DNA from: Treponema saccharophilum DSM 2985
GTDB lineage: Bacteria > Spirochaetota > Spirochaetia > Treponematales > Treponemataceae
Reading direction: 5' to 3'
Assembly: GCF_000255555.1 (NCBI RefSeq)
Contig: NZ_AGRW01000052.1
Coordinates: forward strand, 124,001-188,000
DNA length: 64,000 nucleotides
Each line of letters begins with the position of its first letter. The stretch's first letter is position 1. The notes beneath the pieces were generated by a model. The model did not search any database. It worked only from the letters and a program-made list of their open reading frames with translations, and had not been told where the DNA came from. Below are positions 9,708 through 18,370 of the stretch, in pieces. The position numbers and the translations under genes were made by a program.

Positions 9708-10847
9708 TTAGACCTCTCCCCCTGCCCCTCGTTTGTACTTCAAAAGCACATCGTCGCCGAATTGCTCCACGCCCAAAAGACTGAACTGTACCGCGTCGTC
9801 TGGGCTGTCCACGCCATCGCCACGAATTGGCACGCGAATATCGGAAACTCCTCCGAAAATCTTTGGCGCAACATATGCGTGAACCTCGTTGGCAAAGGGC
9901 AAAACAGAAGCCGCCAACTCTCCGCCGCTTTCGACAAGAATGCTGTCGATTCCGATTGAAGCAAGATATTCAAGCACTTCTTTTATGTTGATTCTGTGCT
10001 TTTCGTCCAAGCTGAAACTTGCTGTTTCAACGCCTTGATGGAAAAGCCACTCCCGCCTGTCGCTCGTGTGCGGGTTGAAAAATCCGTAAATCACGGTAAC
10101 CTTTGACGTTTTTGCAGACTTCACGAGCGCGCTTTCCTCGGGTATTTCAAGATTTGTATCGATAACAATGCGCTCTGGTTGGTGGTGCTCTTTTCCGTCG
10201 TCGAGTCGGCAAGTCAAAAGCGGGTCGTCGGCTTTCACGGTTCCTATCCCCGTCATAACCGCGGCAACGCTAGCGCGCGTTCTATGCACATTCTCGCGAG
10301 CCTTTTCGCCCGTAATCCACTTGCTTTTGCCCGAAACGGTCGCCGTTCTGCCGTCCGCCGTCATCGCATATTTCAAAATGACATATGGCATTTTGTGCGT
10401 AATATAATAGAAGAAAACTTCGTTGAGCTTATCACATTCTTCTTTCAAAAAGTCCTGCACAACCTCGATACCCGCGGCTTTGAGCTGTTCCACTCCCTTG
10501 CCGTTCACAAGGTTATTCGGGTCGCGGCTGCCGATAACGACGCGCGCAATTCCAGCCTCGATAATCGCATTCGTGCAAGGAGGTTGCTTTCCCGTATGAC
10601 AGCACGGCTCAAGAGTAACGTACATCGTCGCGCCTTTCGTGTCCACGCCCTTTTCACGAGCATTTTTCAAGCAATCGCGTTCTGCGTGCAAATCGCCGTA
10701 TCTATGGTGGTAGCCAGTCGCAAGCACAATGCCGTCTTTGACCAGCACCGCGCCAACCAAAGGATTTGGGTGAGTAAAACCCTCTCCTTTTTTCGCCTCA
10801 TTTATCGCAAGAAGCATGAATTCCGCTGATTTTTCCGTGTCCGCCAT
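9708..10847 (-). CDS. ribD: bifunctional riboflavin deaminase/reductase
   Basis: 379 residues. The N-terminal deaminase has the zinc-binding HAERDCL and PCCHTGKQPPC motifs, and THPNPLVGAVLV at the start. The C-terminal reductase shows YVILKYAMTADGRTA, KWITGEKARENVHRTRA and the dinucleotide region GIGTVKADDPLLTCR. It performs deamination then side-chain reduction of the pyrimidine intermediate. It is the first gene of the rib operon. I looked for an FMN riboswitch upstream and saw none; the 218-bp upstream region holds a degenerate palindromic repeat instead. Confidence 0.95.
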   Translation of the reverse strand: MADTEKSAEFMLLAINEAKKGEGFTHPNPLVGAVLVKDGIVLATGYHHRYGDLHAERDCLKNAREKGVDTKGATMYVTLEPCCHTGKQPPCTNAIIEAGIARVVIGSRDPNNLVNGKGVEQLKAAGIEVVQDFLKEECDKLNEVFFYYITHKMPYVILKYAMTADGRTATVSGKSKWITGEKARENVHRTRASVAAVMTGIGTVKADDPLLTCRLDDGKEHHQPERIVIDTNLEIPEESALVKSAKTSKVTVIYGFFNPHTSDRREWLFHQGVETASFSLDEKHRINIKEVLEYLASIGIDSILVESGGELAASVLPFANEVHAYVAPKIFGGVSDIRVPIRGDGVDSPDDAVQFSLLGVEQFGDDVLLKYKRGAGGEV

Positions 10848-10910
10848 GAAAAATAGTTTTATACCAAACTATTTATACTGTCAACGGGGTGCGGGCGTGG
10901 CGGCGAACTG

Positions 10911-10974
10911 TCATCCTGAACTTGTTTCAGAATCTGCAATCAAGAGATGCCGAAACAAGTCCTGCTGGCTGAAG
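10911..10974. repeat. degenerate REP-like palindromic element (copy 1)
   Basis: TCATCCTGAACTTGTTTCAG followed by AATCTGC and, 16 bases later, GCCGAAACAAGTCCTGC. It resembles the better-preserved elements at 23416, 29053 and 45962. It lies upstream of ribD. Confidence 0.55.
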
Positions 10975-10985
10975 GCTATGCTGGA

Positions 10986-11018
10986 AACAAAAAAACGCGC
11001 CCTTTTCGGCGCGTTTCC
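10986..11018 (-). terminator. terminator after the 132-aa gene
   Basis: ACGCGCC (10995-11001) and GGCGCGT (11008-11014) pair perfectly around a 6-base loop. On the minus strand a run of seven T follows, ending transcription from 11066-11464 before ribD. Confidence 0.75.
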
Positions 11019-11065
11019 TTCCTCTCCTCTGAGGCGTCCTGTCGGCATCTTCCCGCCTTCCTTCC

Positions 11066-11464
11066 TCATGCGTCCAGCGTGAAGAGAACGCCGACGTCCG
11101 GCGTTGCGCCCGCCAGCCCGTATCCGGTTGCCTTCGCGACCTGGATTGTCGTCTGGAGCTTCATCTGGAAGCTGTCTATGAGGACGTCAATCTGCTTTTC
11201 GTTGAGCGGGGCTTCCTTTGAGGAGTCGATGTTCGGGAATGCGCGCATCGAGATGAGCTGGTCGATAAGCGAGTTCAGAATCTGGACCTTGCTTACCGTG
11301 ACGCCCATCTGGTTTTCCCGTGCGGCGACGCCGGAGACATGCTCGAGCTGGGAGTAGACGACGTTTGCGGGACGGACGGGAACGTAGACCTTGTCCGAGC
11401 CGTTCGAGGCGTTCTGGAATGAGACGCTTGAGATATTGTTGTTCACTGAAACCGCATCAACCAT
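11066..11464 (-). CDS. conserved hypothetical protein, 132 aa
   Basis: Not recognised. No signal peptide or membrane helix is visible. The N-terminal third is Ser/Asn-rich (SVNNNISSVSFQNASNGSDK); the middle has an amphipathic helical stretch (GVTVSKVQILNSLIDQLISM) and the C-terminus ends in GYGLAGATPDVGVLFTLDA. An A/G-rich SD sits just upstream of the ATG, and its own terminator lies downstream, so it is a real single-gene unit. Its base composition matches the chromosome. It could be a small structural or flagellar-associated protein, but nothing in the sequence proves it. Confidence 0.65.
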   Translation of the reverse strand: MVDAVSVNNNISSVSFQNASNGSDKVYVPVRPANVVYSQLEHVSGVAARENQMGVTVSKVQILNSLIDQLISMRAFPNIDSSKEAPLNEKQIDVLIDSFQMKLQTTIQVAKATGYGLAGATPDVGVLFTLDA

Positions 11465-11699
11465 TTTTCCCCCCTTTCTATAGAAATCAGACTGCTGTGA
11501 TTGTGAAGAGTGACCTGCCCGAAAAACGCATCGTTCGGTTTGTGCTGCTTTGATGAATGCGGGTGAAAATTCCGGGCGCTTTACTTTATTTTCGGCGCGC
11601 GCGATTTTTTTTTAAGGCAAATTTGGCGCCGCATCGTTTTCCGTAATCGGGGAGGGGAAAAAGGGATTTTTTGCGCGGGAAAGCCGTCGTTTCCGCTCG

Positions 11700-13010
11700 T
11701 CAGTTGAACTGCTTCGCCCACGACTTGAGTCGCTCGTCGATTGATTTCGCGTCCTGCCAACCTTCCGTTCTCGTCGACTCGGCAAGGTGCGGGATGACGA
11801 CGCGCTCCTTCAGGCTTTCCCAGCGGGTGGGGAGCGGGGCGGGCGCGCGGATTGCCGATTCTCCGGGCAGGTTTCCGAGCAGGTTCTTGTAGAACGTCGG
11901 GAAGAACCTCTCGTTCACGCCCTTGAGCGCCGAAAAACCGCCGCAGATTCCGAACGTCTTCGTGCCGAGGTTCATGCGGAAGCTCCTGTCGAGCATCGCG
12001 CGCTGGTTCTCCTCGTCCATCATCCACAAGAGGAACGTTTTCGCGTCCCTGCGGTTCCGTGCCGGCGATTTCCTGTAAATTCCCGCCGTCGTAATCTCGT
12101 CGTCCGCGAGTATCGTCTTGTTCGTCGTGAGCCACCGGAAATGCAGGTTCTCCGTCTGCTCCGGGGCGAGGGAAAAGAATTTGCTCGTCGTCGTGTACGC
12201 GAAAAGGCACCTGCCGGACGCGACCTGCTTGTAGTTCGGCGTGTAGAGGTATTTGAACGAGAAATCCTGCTCCGCGGTTGACGAGCTGTTCGCGTTTTTC
12301 GTCCATTCGCGCAGGAATTCCTCTGCAATCTCGAGCGATTCTTCGTCCCATGCGAGCGCGTTTCCTTCCTCGTGGAAGTCGGCGCCCGTCATCTTCGCCG
12401 CCGTGTAGAGGAAATCGCTGTTCCATGAGGGCGCGAAGCCCATTTTCGTGTAGATGCCGCTTTTCGCCGTCGCGTTGAATTCCTTCGACAGGTCGCGGAT
12501 TTCCTCAAGCTCGAGCATGTGCGCGTTCTTTACGAGCGGCTTGTTCTCGTCCGAGAAGATGATTACCGGGAGATTGAAGCTCACCGGGATGAGAATTTGC
12601 TTGCCGTCCTCGTTCTTCCCGTAATCGAGGAGCGAGGAGTAGAAGAATTTCCTGTCGATTTTCCGTTTCGAGATTTCCCCGTCGTCGTCGCGCTCTCCGA
12701 GCATGTCGTCGAGGTTCGCGAAATACTTCTCGTTGCCCGAATTCTTGAGCAGCGAGCCGATGATGGCGTCGGGCGCCGCCTCGTCCTTCGCGGGTGGGAG
12801 GGACGCCGAGAGCCGTTCTTTGTATACGACGACCGCCTTCGTCTTGTCGTGCGACGCGTTGAAAAGCTCCGCGTAGGAGGCGATTTCGGCTTTGTCCGTC
12901 CATATCGTTATCGTCGAGGTCGGGCTGTCGTCGCATGCGCAGAAAAAGAGCGGGATGATGGCGAGTGCCGCCGTCAGTGCGGATATTGTTTTTCTTATGG
13001 AATTCTTCAT
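11700..13010 (-). CDS. extracellular solute-binding lipoprotein
   Basis: 436 residues. The ATG at 13010 gives a lipoprotein signal peptide (MKNSIRKTISALTAALAII, then PLFFCACDD) with a candidate lipid-modified Cys near residue 27-29. The mature part starts STITIWTDKAEIASYAELFN, typical of family 1 ABC solute-binding proteins for sugars or oligosaccharides, and continues with KAVVVYKERL. No permease or ATPase gene is adjacent, so the transporter must be encoded elsewhere or the protein acts as an orphan sensor-binding protein. An in-frame start 63 bases upstream would spoil the signal peptide and was rejected. Confidence 0.82.
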   Translation of the reverse strand: MKNSIRKTISALTAALAIIPLFFCACDDSPTSTITIWTDKAEIASYAELFNASHDKTKAVVVYKERLSASLPPAKDEAAPDAIIGSLLKNSGNEKYFANLDDMLGERDDDGEISKRKIDRKFFYSSLLDYGKNEDGKQILIPVSFNLPVIIFSDENKPLVKNAHMLELEEIRDLSKEFNATAKSGIYTKMGFAPSWNSDFLYTAAKMTGADFHEEGNALAWDEESLEIAEEFLREWTKNANSSSTAEQDFSFKYLYTPNYKQVASGRCLFAYTTTSKFFSLAPEQTENLHFRWLTTNKTILADDEITTAGIYRKSPARNRRDAKTFLLWMMDEENQRAMLDRSFRMNLGTKTFGICGGFSALKGVNERFFPTFYKNLLGNLPGESAIRAPAPLPTRWESLKERVVIPHLAESTRTEGWQDAKSIDERLKSWAKQFN

Positions 13011-13055
13011 TTTGTCGGATTGTCGGAAAAAGGAGATGGGGTTTGCAGAAAAACT

Positions 13056-13092
13056 GGGGCGGTTCGGAATCATGCCGTCCGCCCCCGTTTTT
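13056..13092. terminator. bidirectional hairpin between aminotransferase and binding protein
   Basis: GGGGCGG (13056-13062) and CCGCCCC (13079-13085) pair around a 16-base loop. T-runs occur on both strands (nine on plus, five on minus). It would end transcription from the aminotransferase gene. Confidence 0.6.
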
Positions 13093-13095
13093 TTT

Positions 13096-14385
13096 TTACA
13101 TTTCTTCGGCGGCTTCGTATATCGCGCTGTAGACTGTCTCTATCTTGTCCTCGTCGAGCGAGCTGAACGCCACCCTGAGCGTTTTGCTGTCGATTGCGAT
13201 TGTGCCGATTCCGCGCTCGTTGAGGAGCTTGAGCCTCAATGATTCGGCGTCGATTCCGTTGAGCGCGAAGCTCATGAAATATCCCGAGTTGAACGGGAGC
13301 GGCGTGAGCTTTTTCGACGCGTGCGAGTCGACGAACGCGCGGACGACCTTGTATCTCCGTTCGAGGACAGCGCGGTATTTCGCCTTCTCCGCGTTGAGGT
13401 TCGGCTCGCCGAGCGCGCGGAGCATCATGCTCTGCGACGGCGTCGTCGAGCAGCTGACGGACGAGCGAATCAGACCCATGAGCTTCTTGACGAGCGCGTC
13501 GTACTGCGCGTCCGTCATGCCCTTGCAGCCGAACGTGACGAATCCGTTCCTGAATCCCCACGCGAAGTCTTCCTTCGTCGGCCCGTCAATCTTCACCGCG
13601 AGCACGTTCTCGTGGATGTCGCAGAGCGCCGCGAAAAGCGACTGCGGGTAGATGTCGTCCTCGTAGTTCAGCCCGAAATACGCGTCGTCGTCCCAGACGA
13701 TGATGCGCGTCCCTTTCTCCGCCTCCGCCTTTATTGCCGCGATTATCGCCTCTGCCTCGGCGTTCGACGGGGAGTATCCCGACGGGTTCTGCGGGAAGTT
13801 GAGGATTACGCGCACGGAGCCGCTTTTCTCCGCCTCGTCGCGCAGCGCCTTCTTGAACGAGTCGATGTCGAAACCGCCGTCCCTGAACATGTTGAACTGG
13901 TGTAGCTCAGAATTGCGCCGTGTCTCGACGATAAGCGCATAGTTGTCCCAAGATGGGTCTGCCGCGAGGAGCGGATGCTTCTCGTCCACGAACAAGTCCG
14001 AGAGGAACGAGATACCTGCCGTAAGTCCCGGCACGACGACGGGAAGCGAGAAAGTCTTCCCTTTGAGGAGCGGGTTCTTCTCGAGAAGCTTTTCCTTCCA
14101 CTTCGCGCGGAGGTCGGGGTTTCCCGCTGTCGGCGCGTACGAGACCAGCTCTGCCGCCGAAAGCTCCGGCGCGAATTTGTGGACGGAGCCGAGTATTATC
14201 GGTTTTCCGCCCTCCAGCGCGGTTCCAATCGTGGCGTTTGCCGTCTTGCCGAGTTTCTTTGCCTCCGCACTTTGCGCGATAATTCCCTTCGGGAAGTAGA
14301 TGCGGCTTCCGAGGTCCGAAAGAAGCAAGCCGGCTGTCGTTCCGGCGAGCGTGTCGTTCAATTCTTGAGCTAAGATATGTAACAT
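13096..14385 (-). CDS. PLP-dependent aminotransferase, class I/II
   Basis: 429 residues. Fold-type I aminotransferase features: YAPTAGNPDLRAKW (substrate loop), VVPGLTAGISFLSDL, ADPSWDNYALI, the Asn-Pro motif ILNFPQNPSGY, IVWDDDAYFGLNYEDD, and the Schiff-base lysine in KIDGPTKEDFAWGFR (residue about 270). The C-terminal small domain shows SGYFMSFAL and the arginine in KTLRVAFSS. The amino-acid substrate cannot be inferred. No SD is visible at the ATG and the leader is short. It is divergent from moxR across 67 bp. Confidence 0.88.
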   Translation of the reverse strand: MLHILAQELNDTLAGTTAGLLLSDLGSRIYFPKGIIAQSAEAKKLGKTANATIGTALEGGKPIILGSVHKFAPELSAAELVSYAPTAGNPDLRAKWKEKLLEKNPLLKGKTFSLPVVVPGLTAGISFLSDLFVDEKHPLLAADPSWDNYALIVETRRNSELHQFNMFRDGGFDIDSFKKALRDEAEKSGSVRVILNFPQNPSGYSPSNAEAEAIIAAIKAEAEKGTRIIVWDDDAYFGLNYEDDIYPQSLFAALCDIHENVLAVKIDGPTKEDFAWGFRNGFVTFGCKGMTDAQYDALVKKLMGLIRSSVSCSTTPSQSMMLRALGEPNLNAEKAKYRAVLERRYKVVRAFVDSHASKKLTPLPFNSGYFMSFALNGIDAESLRLKLLNERGIGTIAIDSKTLRVAFSSLDEDKIETVYSAIYEAAEEM

Positions 14386-14452
14386 GATAAATTCAGTTTA
14401 CATTTTTGGAAAATAATGTGCAATTATTGGGAAAAACGGGTAGGGAGCAGCT

Positions 14453-15442
14453 GTGTCTGATACGGAGAATTTTGAGGTTTGCAGAAAAGTTATCGATTTG
14501 TGCCGCGAGGAGATTTCCCGCAGGGTCGTCGGGCAGAAGGATGTCGTCGACGGGATTCTGACGGCGGCAATCGCCGGGGGCCACGTCCTTCTTGAGGGCG
14601 TGCCGGGGCTTGCGAAAACGCTTGCCGTGCGGTCTTTCGCTGATGTTTCGGGGCTGGACTTCAAGAGAATCCAGTTCACGCCCGATTTGCTTCCCGCCGA
14701 TGTGACGGGAACGCTCATCTACGAGCAGAATTCGGCGACGTTCTCCGTCAGGAAGGGGCCGGTGTTCACGAACGTCGTCCTCGCCGACGAGATTAACCGC
14801 TCTCCCGCGAAAGTCCAGTCCGCGCTTCTTGAGGCGATGGCGGAGCGCCAGGTCACGATTGGCGAGAACACCTACAAGCTTCCCGAGCCGTTCATCGTCC
14901 TCGCGACGCAGAACCCAATTGACGAGGAGGGGACGTACAACCTCCCCGCGGCGGAGCTGGACAGGTTCCTCCTCAAGCTAGTTGTCTCGTATCCGACGCC
15001 GGAGGAGGAAATCGCCGTCGTCAGGACATGCGGGAAGGCTCCCGACATCCCCTTGCGGAAAATCCTCGACGCGGAGAAGATTTTTGCGATGAGGAAGCTC
15101 GTCGATTCGATAAAATGCGACGACAAGATTGTCGAGTACATCGTATCAATCGTCAGCGCGACCCGCGCCGACAAAGACAAGCGCCAGTTCAAGAGCCGCC
15201 AGAGCGAATTCTCGAAATACATATCGTTCGGCGCGTCGCCCCGTGCGGGAATAGCGCTCCTTCAGTGCGCGAAGGTCCAGGCCCTGTTCGCGGGGAGGAA
15301 TTTCGTCCTTCCCGACGACGTGAAAAGCGCGGCCCTTCCCGTTTTGCGGCACCGGATTGTCCTTTCTTACGAGGCTTCCGCCGATTCCGTCACTTCCGAC
15401 GAGCTTATCGGGAAGATTCTCTCTCTTATGCCGGCTCCGTGA
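14453..15442 (+). CDS. MoxR family AAA+ ATPase
   Basis: 329 residues, starting with GTG at 14453 (GGGAG upstream). Walker A is GVPGLAKTLAVRSF, Walker B is VVLADEINRSPAKVQSALLE, and a sensor/arginine-finger region follows with ATQNPIDEEGTYNLPAAELDRF. MoxR ATPases act as chaperones for VWA-domain proteins encoded next to them, which fits the DUF58 and Bat genes that follow with overlapping ends. First gene of the moxR-DUF58-bat operon. Confidence 0.95.
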   Translation: MSDTENFEVCRKVIDLCREEISRRVVGQKDVVDGILTAAIAGGHVLLEGVPGLAKTLAVRSFADVSGLDFKRIQFTPDLLPADVTGTLIYEQNSATFSVRKGPVFTNVVLADEINRSPAKVQSALLEAMAERQVTIGENTYKLPEPFIVLATQNPIDEEGTYNLPAAELDRFLLKLVVSYPTPEEEIAVVRTCGKAPDIPLRKILDAEKIFAMRKLVDSIKCDDKIVEYIVSIVSATRADKDKRQFKSRQSEFSKYISFGASPRAGIALLQCAKVQALFAGRNFVLPDDVKSAALPVLRHRIVLSYEASADSVTSDELIGKILSLMPAP

Positions 15443-15447
15443 CTGCG

Positions 15448-16338
15448 ATGAAAGAGATTCTCTCAAAAAATCTTGCCTCGCGCGCGGCGCGCCTCAGAAT
15501 CGCGTCCATCTCCTTGTCGGAGGGGATTCGGAGCGGAAATTTCCGCTCGGCAAGCAGGGGGCAGGGGATAGAATTCAGCGACGTGCGCGAGTACATTCCC
15601 GGGGACAACGTGCGCGCAATCGACTGGAACGTCACGGCGCGTATGGGGCGCGCTTTCATAAAGCAGTACGAGGAGGACCGCGAGCTGAACGTCCTCGTCG
15701 TGCTCGACTGCTCCCGGTCGATGTTCTCCGGCTCGTCGGACGGGGTGCGGATTGTGAGCGCGTGCGAGGTCGCGGCGCTTGCCGTCCTCGCGTCGGAGCG
15801 GAATTCCGGGGCGAGCGGGGCCGTTTTTTTTGACGGTTCCGTGCGCTTTTCGTGCCCGCCGAAACCGGGCCGCGAGAACGCCCTTTCGATTCTCTCGAAG
15901 ATTGACCGGCTCGAATTCCCGTCCGGGGCGGTGAACGGTTCCGCGCTCTCGTCCGCCCTCCGGTGCGCGTCGAACCTTCTCCGGAAACGCTCGCTCGTCT
16001 TCGTCGTCTCCGATTTCCGCGCCGCCGGGTGGGAGAAGGAGCTTGCGTTCCTTTCGTGCAGGAACGACGTCATTGCCGTGAGGATTTCCGACTCGACTGA
16101 TTCCGAGCTTCCCGTCGTGGGGACTGTTCCGTTTTCCGACAGCGAGACGGGCGCATCGGCTGTCCTTCCTACGTCTTCGTCGTCGTTTGCCCGCGCGTGG
16201 TTCGAGGCGAACAGGCGCCGCGTCGATTCATGGGAGGAGCTGTGCGCGAAGCACGGCGCGCATACGCTCGTCGTGTCGACCGCAGAGGATTCCGTGCTCG
16301 CGCTTTCCCGTTTTTTTGCCAAGCGGAGGAGCCGCTGA
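15448..16338 (+). CDS. DUF58 domain protein (VWA-like) of the Bat operon
   Basis: 296 residues from the ATG at 15448; a GTG at 15439 that overlaps the moxR stop (GTGA) is the alternative. The DUF58 signature is clear: EFSDVREYIPGDNVRAIDWN and GRAFIKQYEEDRELNVLVVL, then a MIDAS-like DCSRSMFSG. Such proteins are predicted clients of the upstream MoxR ATPase. It is soluble, with no signal peptide. Its stop overlaps the next start (TGATG). Confidence 0.93.
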   Translation: MKEILSKNLASRAARLRIASISLSEGIRSGNFRSASRGQGIEFSDVREYIPGDNVRAIDWNVTARMGRAFIKQYEEDRELNVLVVLDCSRSMFSGSSDGVRIVSACEVAALAVLASERNSGASGAVFFDGSVRFSCPPKPGRENALSILSKIDRLEFPSGAVNGSALSSALRCASNLLRKRSLVFVVSDFRAAGWEKELAFLSCRNDVIAVRISDSTDSELPVVGTVPFSDSETGASAVLPTSSSSFARAWFEANRRRVDSWEELCAKHGAHTLVVSTAEDSVLALSRFFAKRRSR

Positions 16339-17348
16339 TGATTTTTAGGGCCGTTCTCCTCGCGCTTGTCTGCCTTTCCGCGCTCCCCGCGTTTTCCGTC
16401 GATTCGTCGCCGGAGGCGAGGCAGCTCGTCATCCCGAAAAACATTTTCGTGGGCGATACCGTCGTAATCCGCTATGAATTCAGCTCCGACGTGTGCCCGT
16501 TTCCCGCGGAGGTGGCGGAGCTTTCCGTGGTGGAGCTTTCCCCCGACTATTCGGTGTTCGCGCGGCTTTCGGGAAAATGCCTCGTGAAGTCCGTCGAGGT
16601 GAGCCGCACCGGAAGCTTGTATTCGCTGCGTGCCGAAATCGTTCCGTGGAAGACTGGCACAATCGATTTTCCCGCGTTCGATTTGGGCGCGCTCATGCAG
16701 TTCTCGACGAAAAGCCGGAGCGTTCCCCCCGTCGTCTGGGTCGATTTCGAGCCGCTGTCCGTCTCGTCGATTGCGGAGCATTTGGGGGCTGATTCGTTCC
16801 GCCCGCCGTCCGCGCCGCTTCTCGTTCCCGGGACGAAGCTCATTCTCGGCCTCGTTCTCGTCGCGGCAATCGCGCTTTTCTCGGCGTTCGTCTTCTCGCT
16901 CACGAGAATTCCCGCCATCTCCGCGTTTTTTTCCCGCCTCGTCGTGTCGCTCTCGCTGAAAAAGAACGCGCGGATTGCCCTCCGGAATTTCCGGAGGCTT
17001 CTGAAGAATTCCGATTCGCTCGGAGATGTCGAATTCGCCGCGCGCGTGCAGTCGGTAAGCAGGAATTATCTGAGCGGGCTGCTCGGCGAGGAATTCTCGT
17101 CCGCGACGACGGGCGACCTTCCGCGCGTGTTCTCGTCCGTGTTTGGAGACGACGTTCCCCCGGAGATTGAGATTTTCGTTTCCGTGTTCGCCCGGACTGA
17201 TTACATACGGTTCGCGCACGGGCTGTGCGATTCCGAATTCAAGGCTGACGAGCGGCGGTCGATGGTGTCGTCGCTCATAAAGGCAGTCTCCGCCGACGTG
17301 GGCTCTGGAGCCGCGCGCGATGATGCCGGATTCGAGGAGGTGTGGTGA
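16338..17348 (+). CDS. Bat-operon membrane-anchored protein, unknown function
   Basis: 336 residues. N-terminal signal peptide (MIFRAVLLALVCLSALPAFS), a periplasmic region of about 140 residues with beta-rich character, one membrane helix at about residues 160-185 (KLILGLVLVAAIALFSAFVF), then a cytoplasmic helical domain. In other Bat operons this position holds a small membrane protein of the DUF4381 or BatD-like kind, and topology agrees, but sequence alone does not settle the family. It overlaps both neighbours by one base, so it is part of the same translational unit. Confidence 0.8.
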   Translation: MIFRAVLLALVCLSALPAFSVDSSPEARQLVIPKNIFVGDTVVIRYEFSSDVCPFPAEVAELSVVELSPDYSVFARLSGKCLVKSVEVSRTGSLYSLRAEIVPWKTGTIDFPAFDLGALMQFSTKSRSVPPVVWVDFEPLSVSSIAEHLGADSFRPPSAPLLVPGTKLILGLVLVAAIALFSAFVFSLTRIPAISAFFSRLVVSLSLKKNARIALRNFRRLLKNSDSLGDVEFAARVQSVSRNYLSGLLGEEFSSATTGDLPRVFSSVFGDDVPPEIEIFVSVFARTDYIRFAHGLCDSEFKADERRSMVSSLIKAVSADVGSGAARDDAGFEEVW

Positions 17349-18358
17349 TGGTTTTTCAGAATCCTGCGGCGTTTCTTTTCATTCTCGTCGTTCCGCTTCT
17401 CTTCGCGCTGAGGAAGGCGGGGTTCTTCCGGAAATTCTCGATTCCGCTGACGCTCTCGGATTGGGGAGGGGCGGCGTTCTCGTGGAGGGGGCGGCTTGCG
17501 GCGTTCCTTTCCTTTTTTTCTGGCGCGCTCATGCTTTTTGGCTACATCGCGCTTGTCGTCGCGTTTTCCGACCCTGTGGTGCGCCATCACGAGAAGGTGT
17601 TCACGTCGCGCGGGACGGAGATTCTCTTTGTCGTCGATACGAGCCCGTCGATGGCGGCGCGCGACATTCCGTACCTCAACTCCACGATAAACAGGCTCGA
17701 TGCGGCTCGGCTCGGCATAAAGACGCTTGTCGAGGCGGAGAAGGGGGCGACGTTCGCTCTTGTCGCGATGGCGAGCGAGGCTGTGTCCGTCGTTCCTCCG
17801 ACATGCGACCACGACGTATTCCTCGACCGGCTCGATTCGCTGAAAATCGGGGCGCTCGGGGACGGCTCGGCGATTGGGACGGGGCTGTGCTCCGCCGTGT
17901 ACCATCTCGTCGCGACGTCCGCACCGAGAAAATGTATCGTCCTCGTCACCGACGGCGAGAACAACGCCGGCTCGATTCACCCGGAGACTGCTGCTGCCCT
18001 TGCCGATGAGAACGGAATCTCCGTGTACGTCCTCGGCATCGGAACGCGCGGGACAGTCCTCGTCGAGTACGTCGACCCGAACACCGGGGACGTGCGTTCC
18101 GGACTGTACGAGTCCGATTTCGACAGGGGCGCGCTCGAGCGGATTGCGTCTGCCGCTGGCGGGCGGTATTTCGGCATAGAGACGATTCCGTCGTTGTCCG
18201 AGTCCCTTTCCTCGATTGCCGGCAGGGAGCGCGTCATCCAGAATTTTCATATCAGGACGGTGGAGGAGCTTTTCTACCACAAATTCCTTGTCGCGTCCGC
18301 GGTGCTTTTTATGGCGGGCTGGTTCGTGAGGCGCGTGTGCCTCTCCGAAATACTGTGA
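17348..18358 (+). CDS. BatA-like VWA domain membrane protein
   Basis: 336 residues. Two N-terminal helices (residues about 5-20 and 50-75) precede a VWA domain with an intact MIDAS: DTSPSMAARD, the distal threonine in GDGSAIGTGL, and VTDGENNAGS. A C-terminal helix (HKFLVASAVLFMAGWFV) returns to the membrane. This is the classic BatA/BatB topology with the VWA domain in the periplasm. The ATG overlaps the previous stop and follows GAGGAGGTG. Bat proteins have been linked to aerotolerance and envelope stress, but their biochemical role is unsettled. Confidence 0.92.
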   Translation: MVFQNPAAFLFILVVPLLFALRKAGFFRKFSIPLTLSDWGGAAFSWRGRLAAFLSFFSGALMLFGYIALVVAFSDPVVRHHEKVFTSRGTEILFVVDTSPSMAARDIPYLNSTINRLDAARLGIKTLVEAEKGATFALVAMASEAVSVVPPTCDHDVFLDRLDSLKIGALGDGSAIGTGLCSAVYHLVATSAPRKCIVLVTDGENNAGSIHPETAAALADENGISVYVLGIGTRGTVLVEYVDPNTGDVRSGLYESDFDRGALERIASAAGGRYFGIETIPSLSESLSSIAGRERVIQNFHIRTVEELFYHKFLVASAVLFMAGWFVRRVCLSEIL

Positions 18359-18370
18359 GCGGAGGCGGAA

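Noticed and set aside
10848-11065. FMN riboswitch upstream of ribD
   Set aside because: The conserved RFN segments are not recognisable; the region holds a degenerate palindromic repeat and a terminator for the neighbouring gene.
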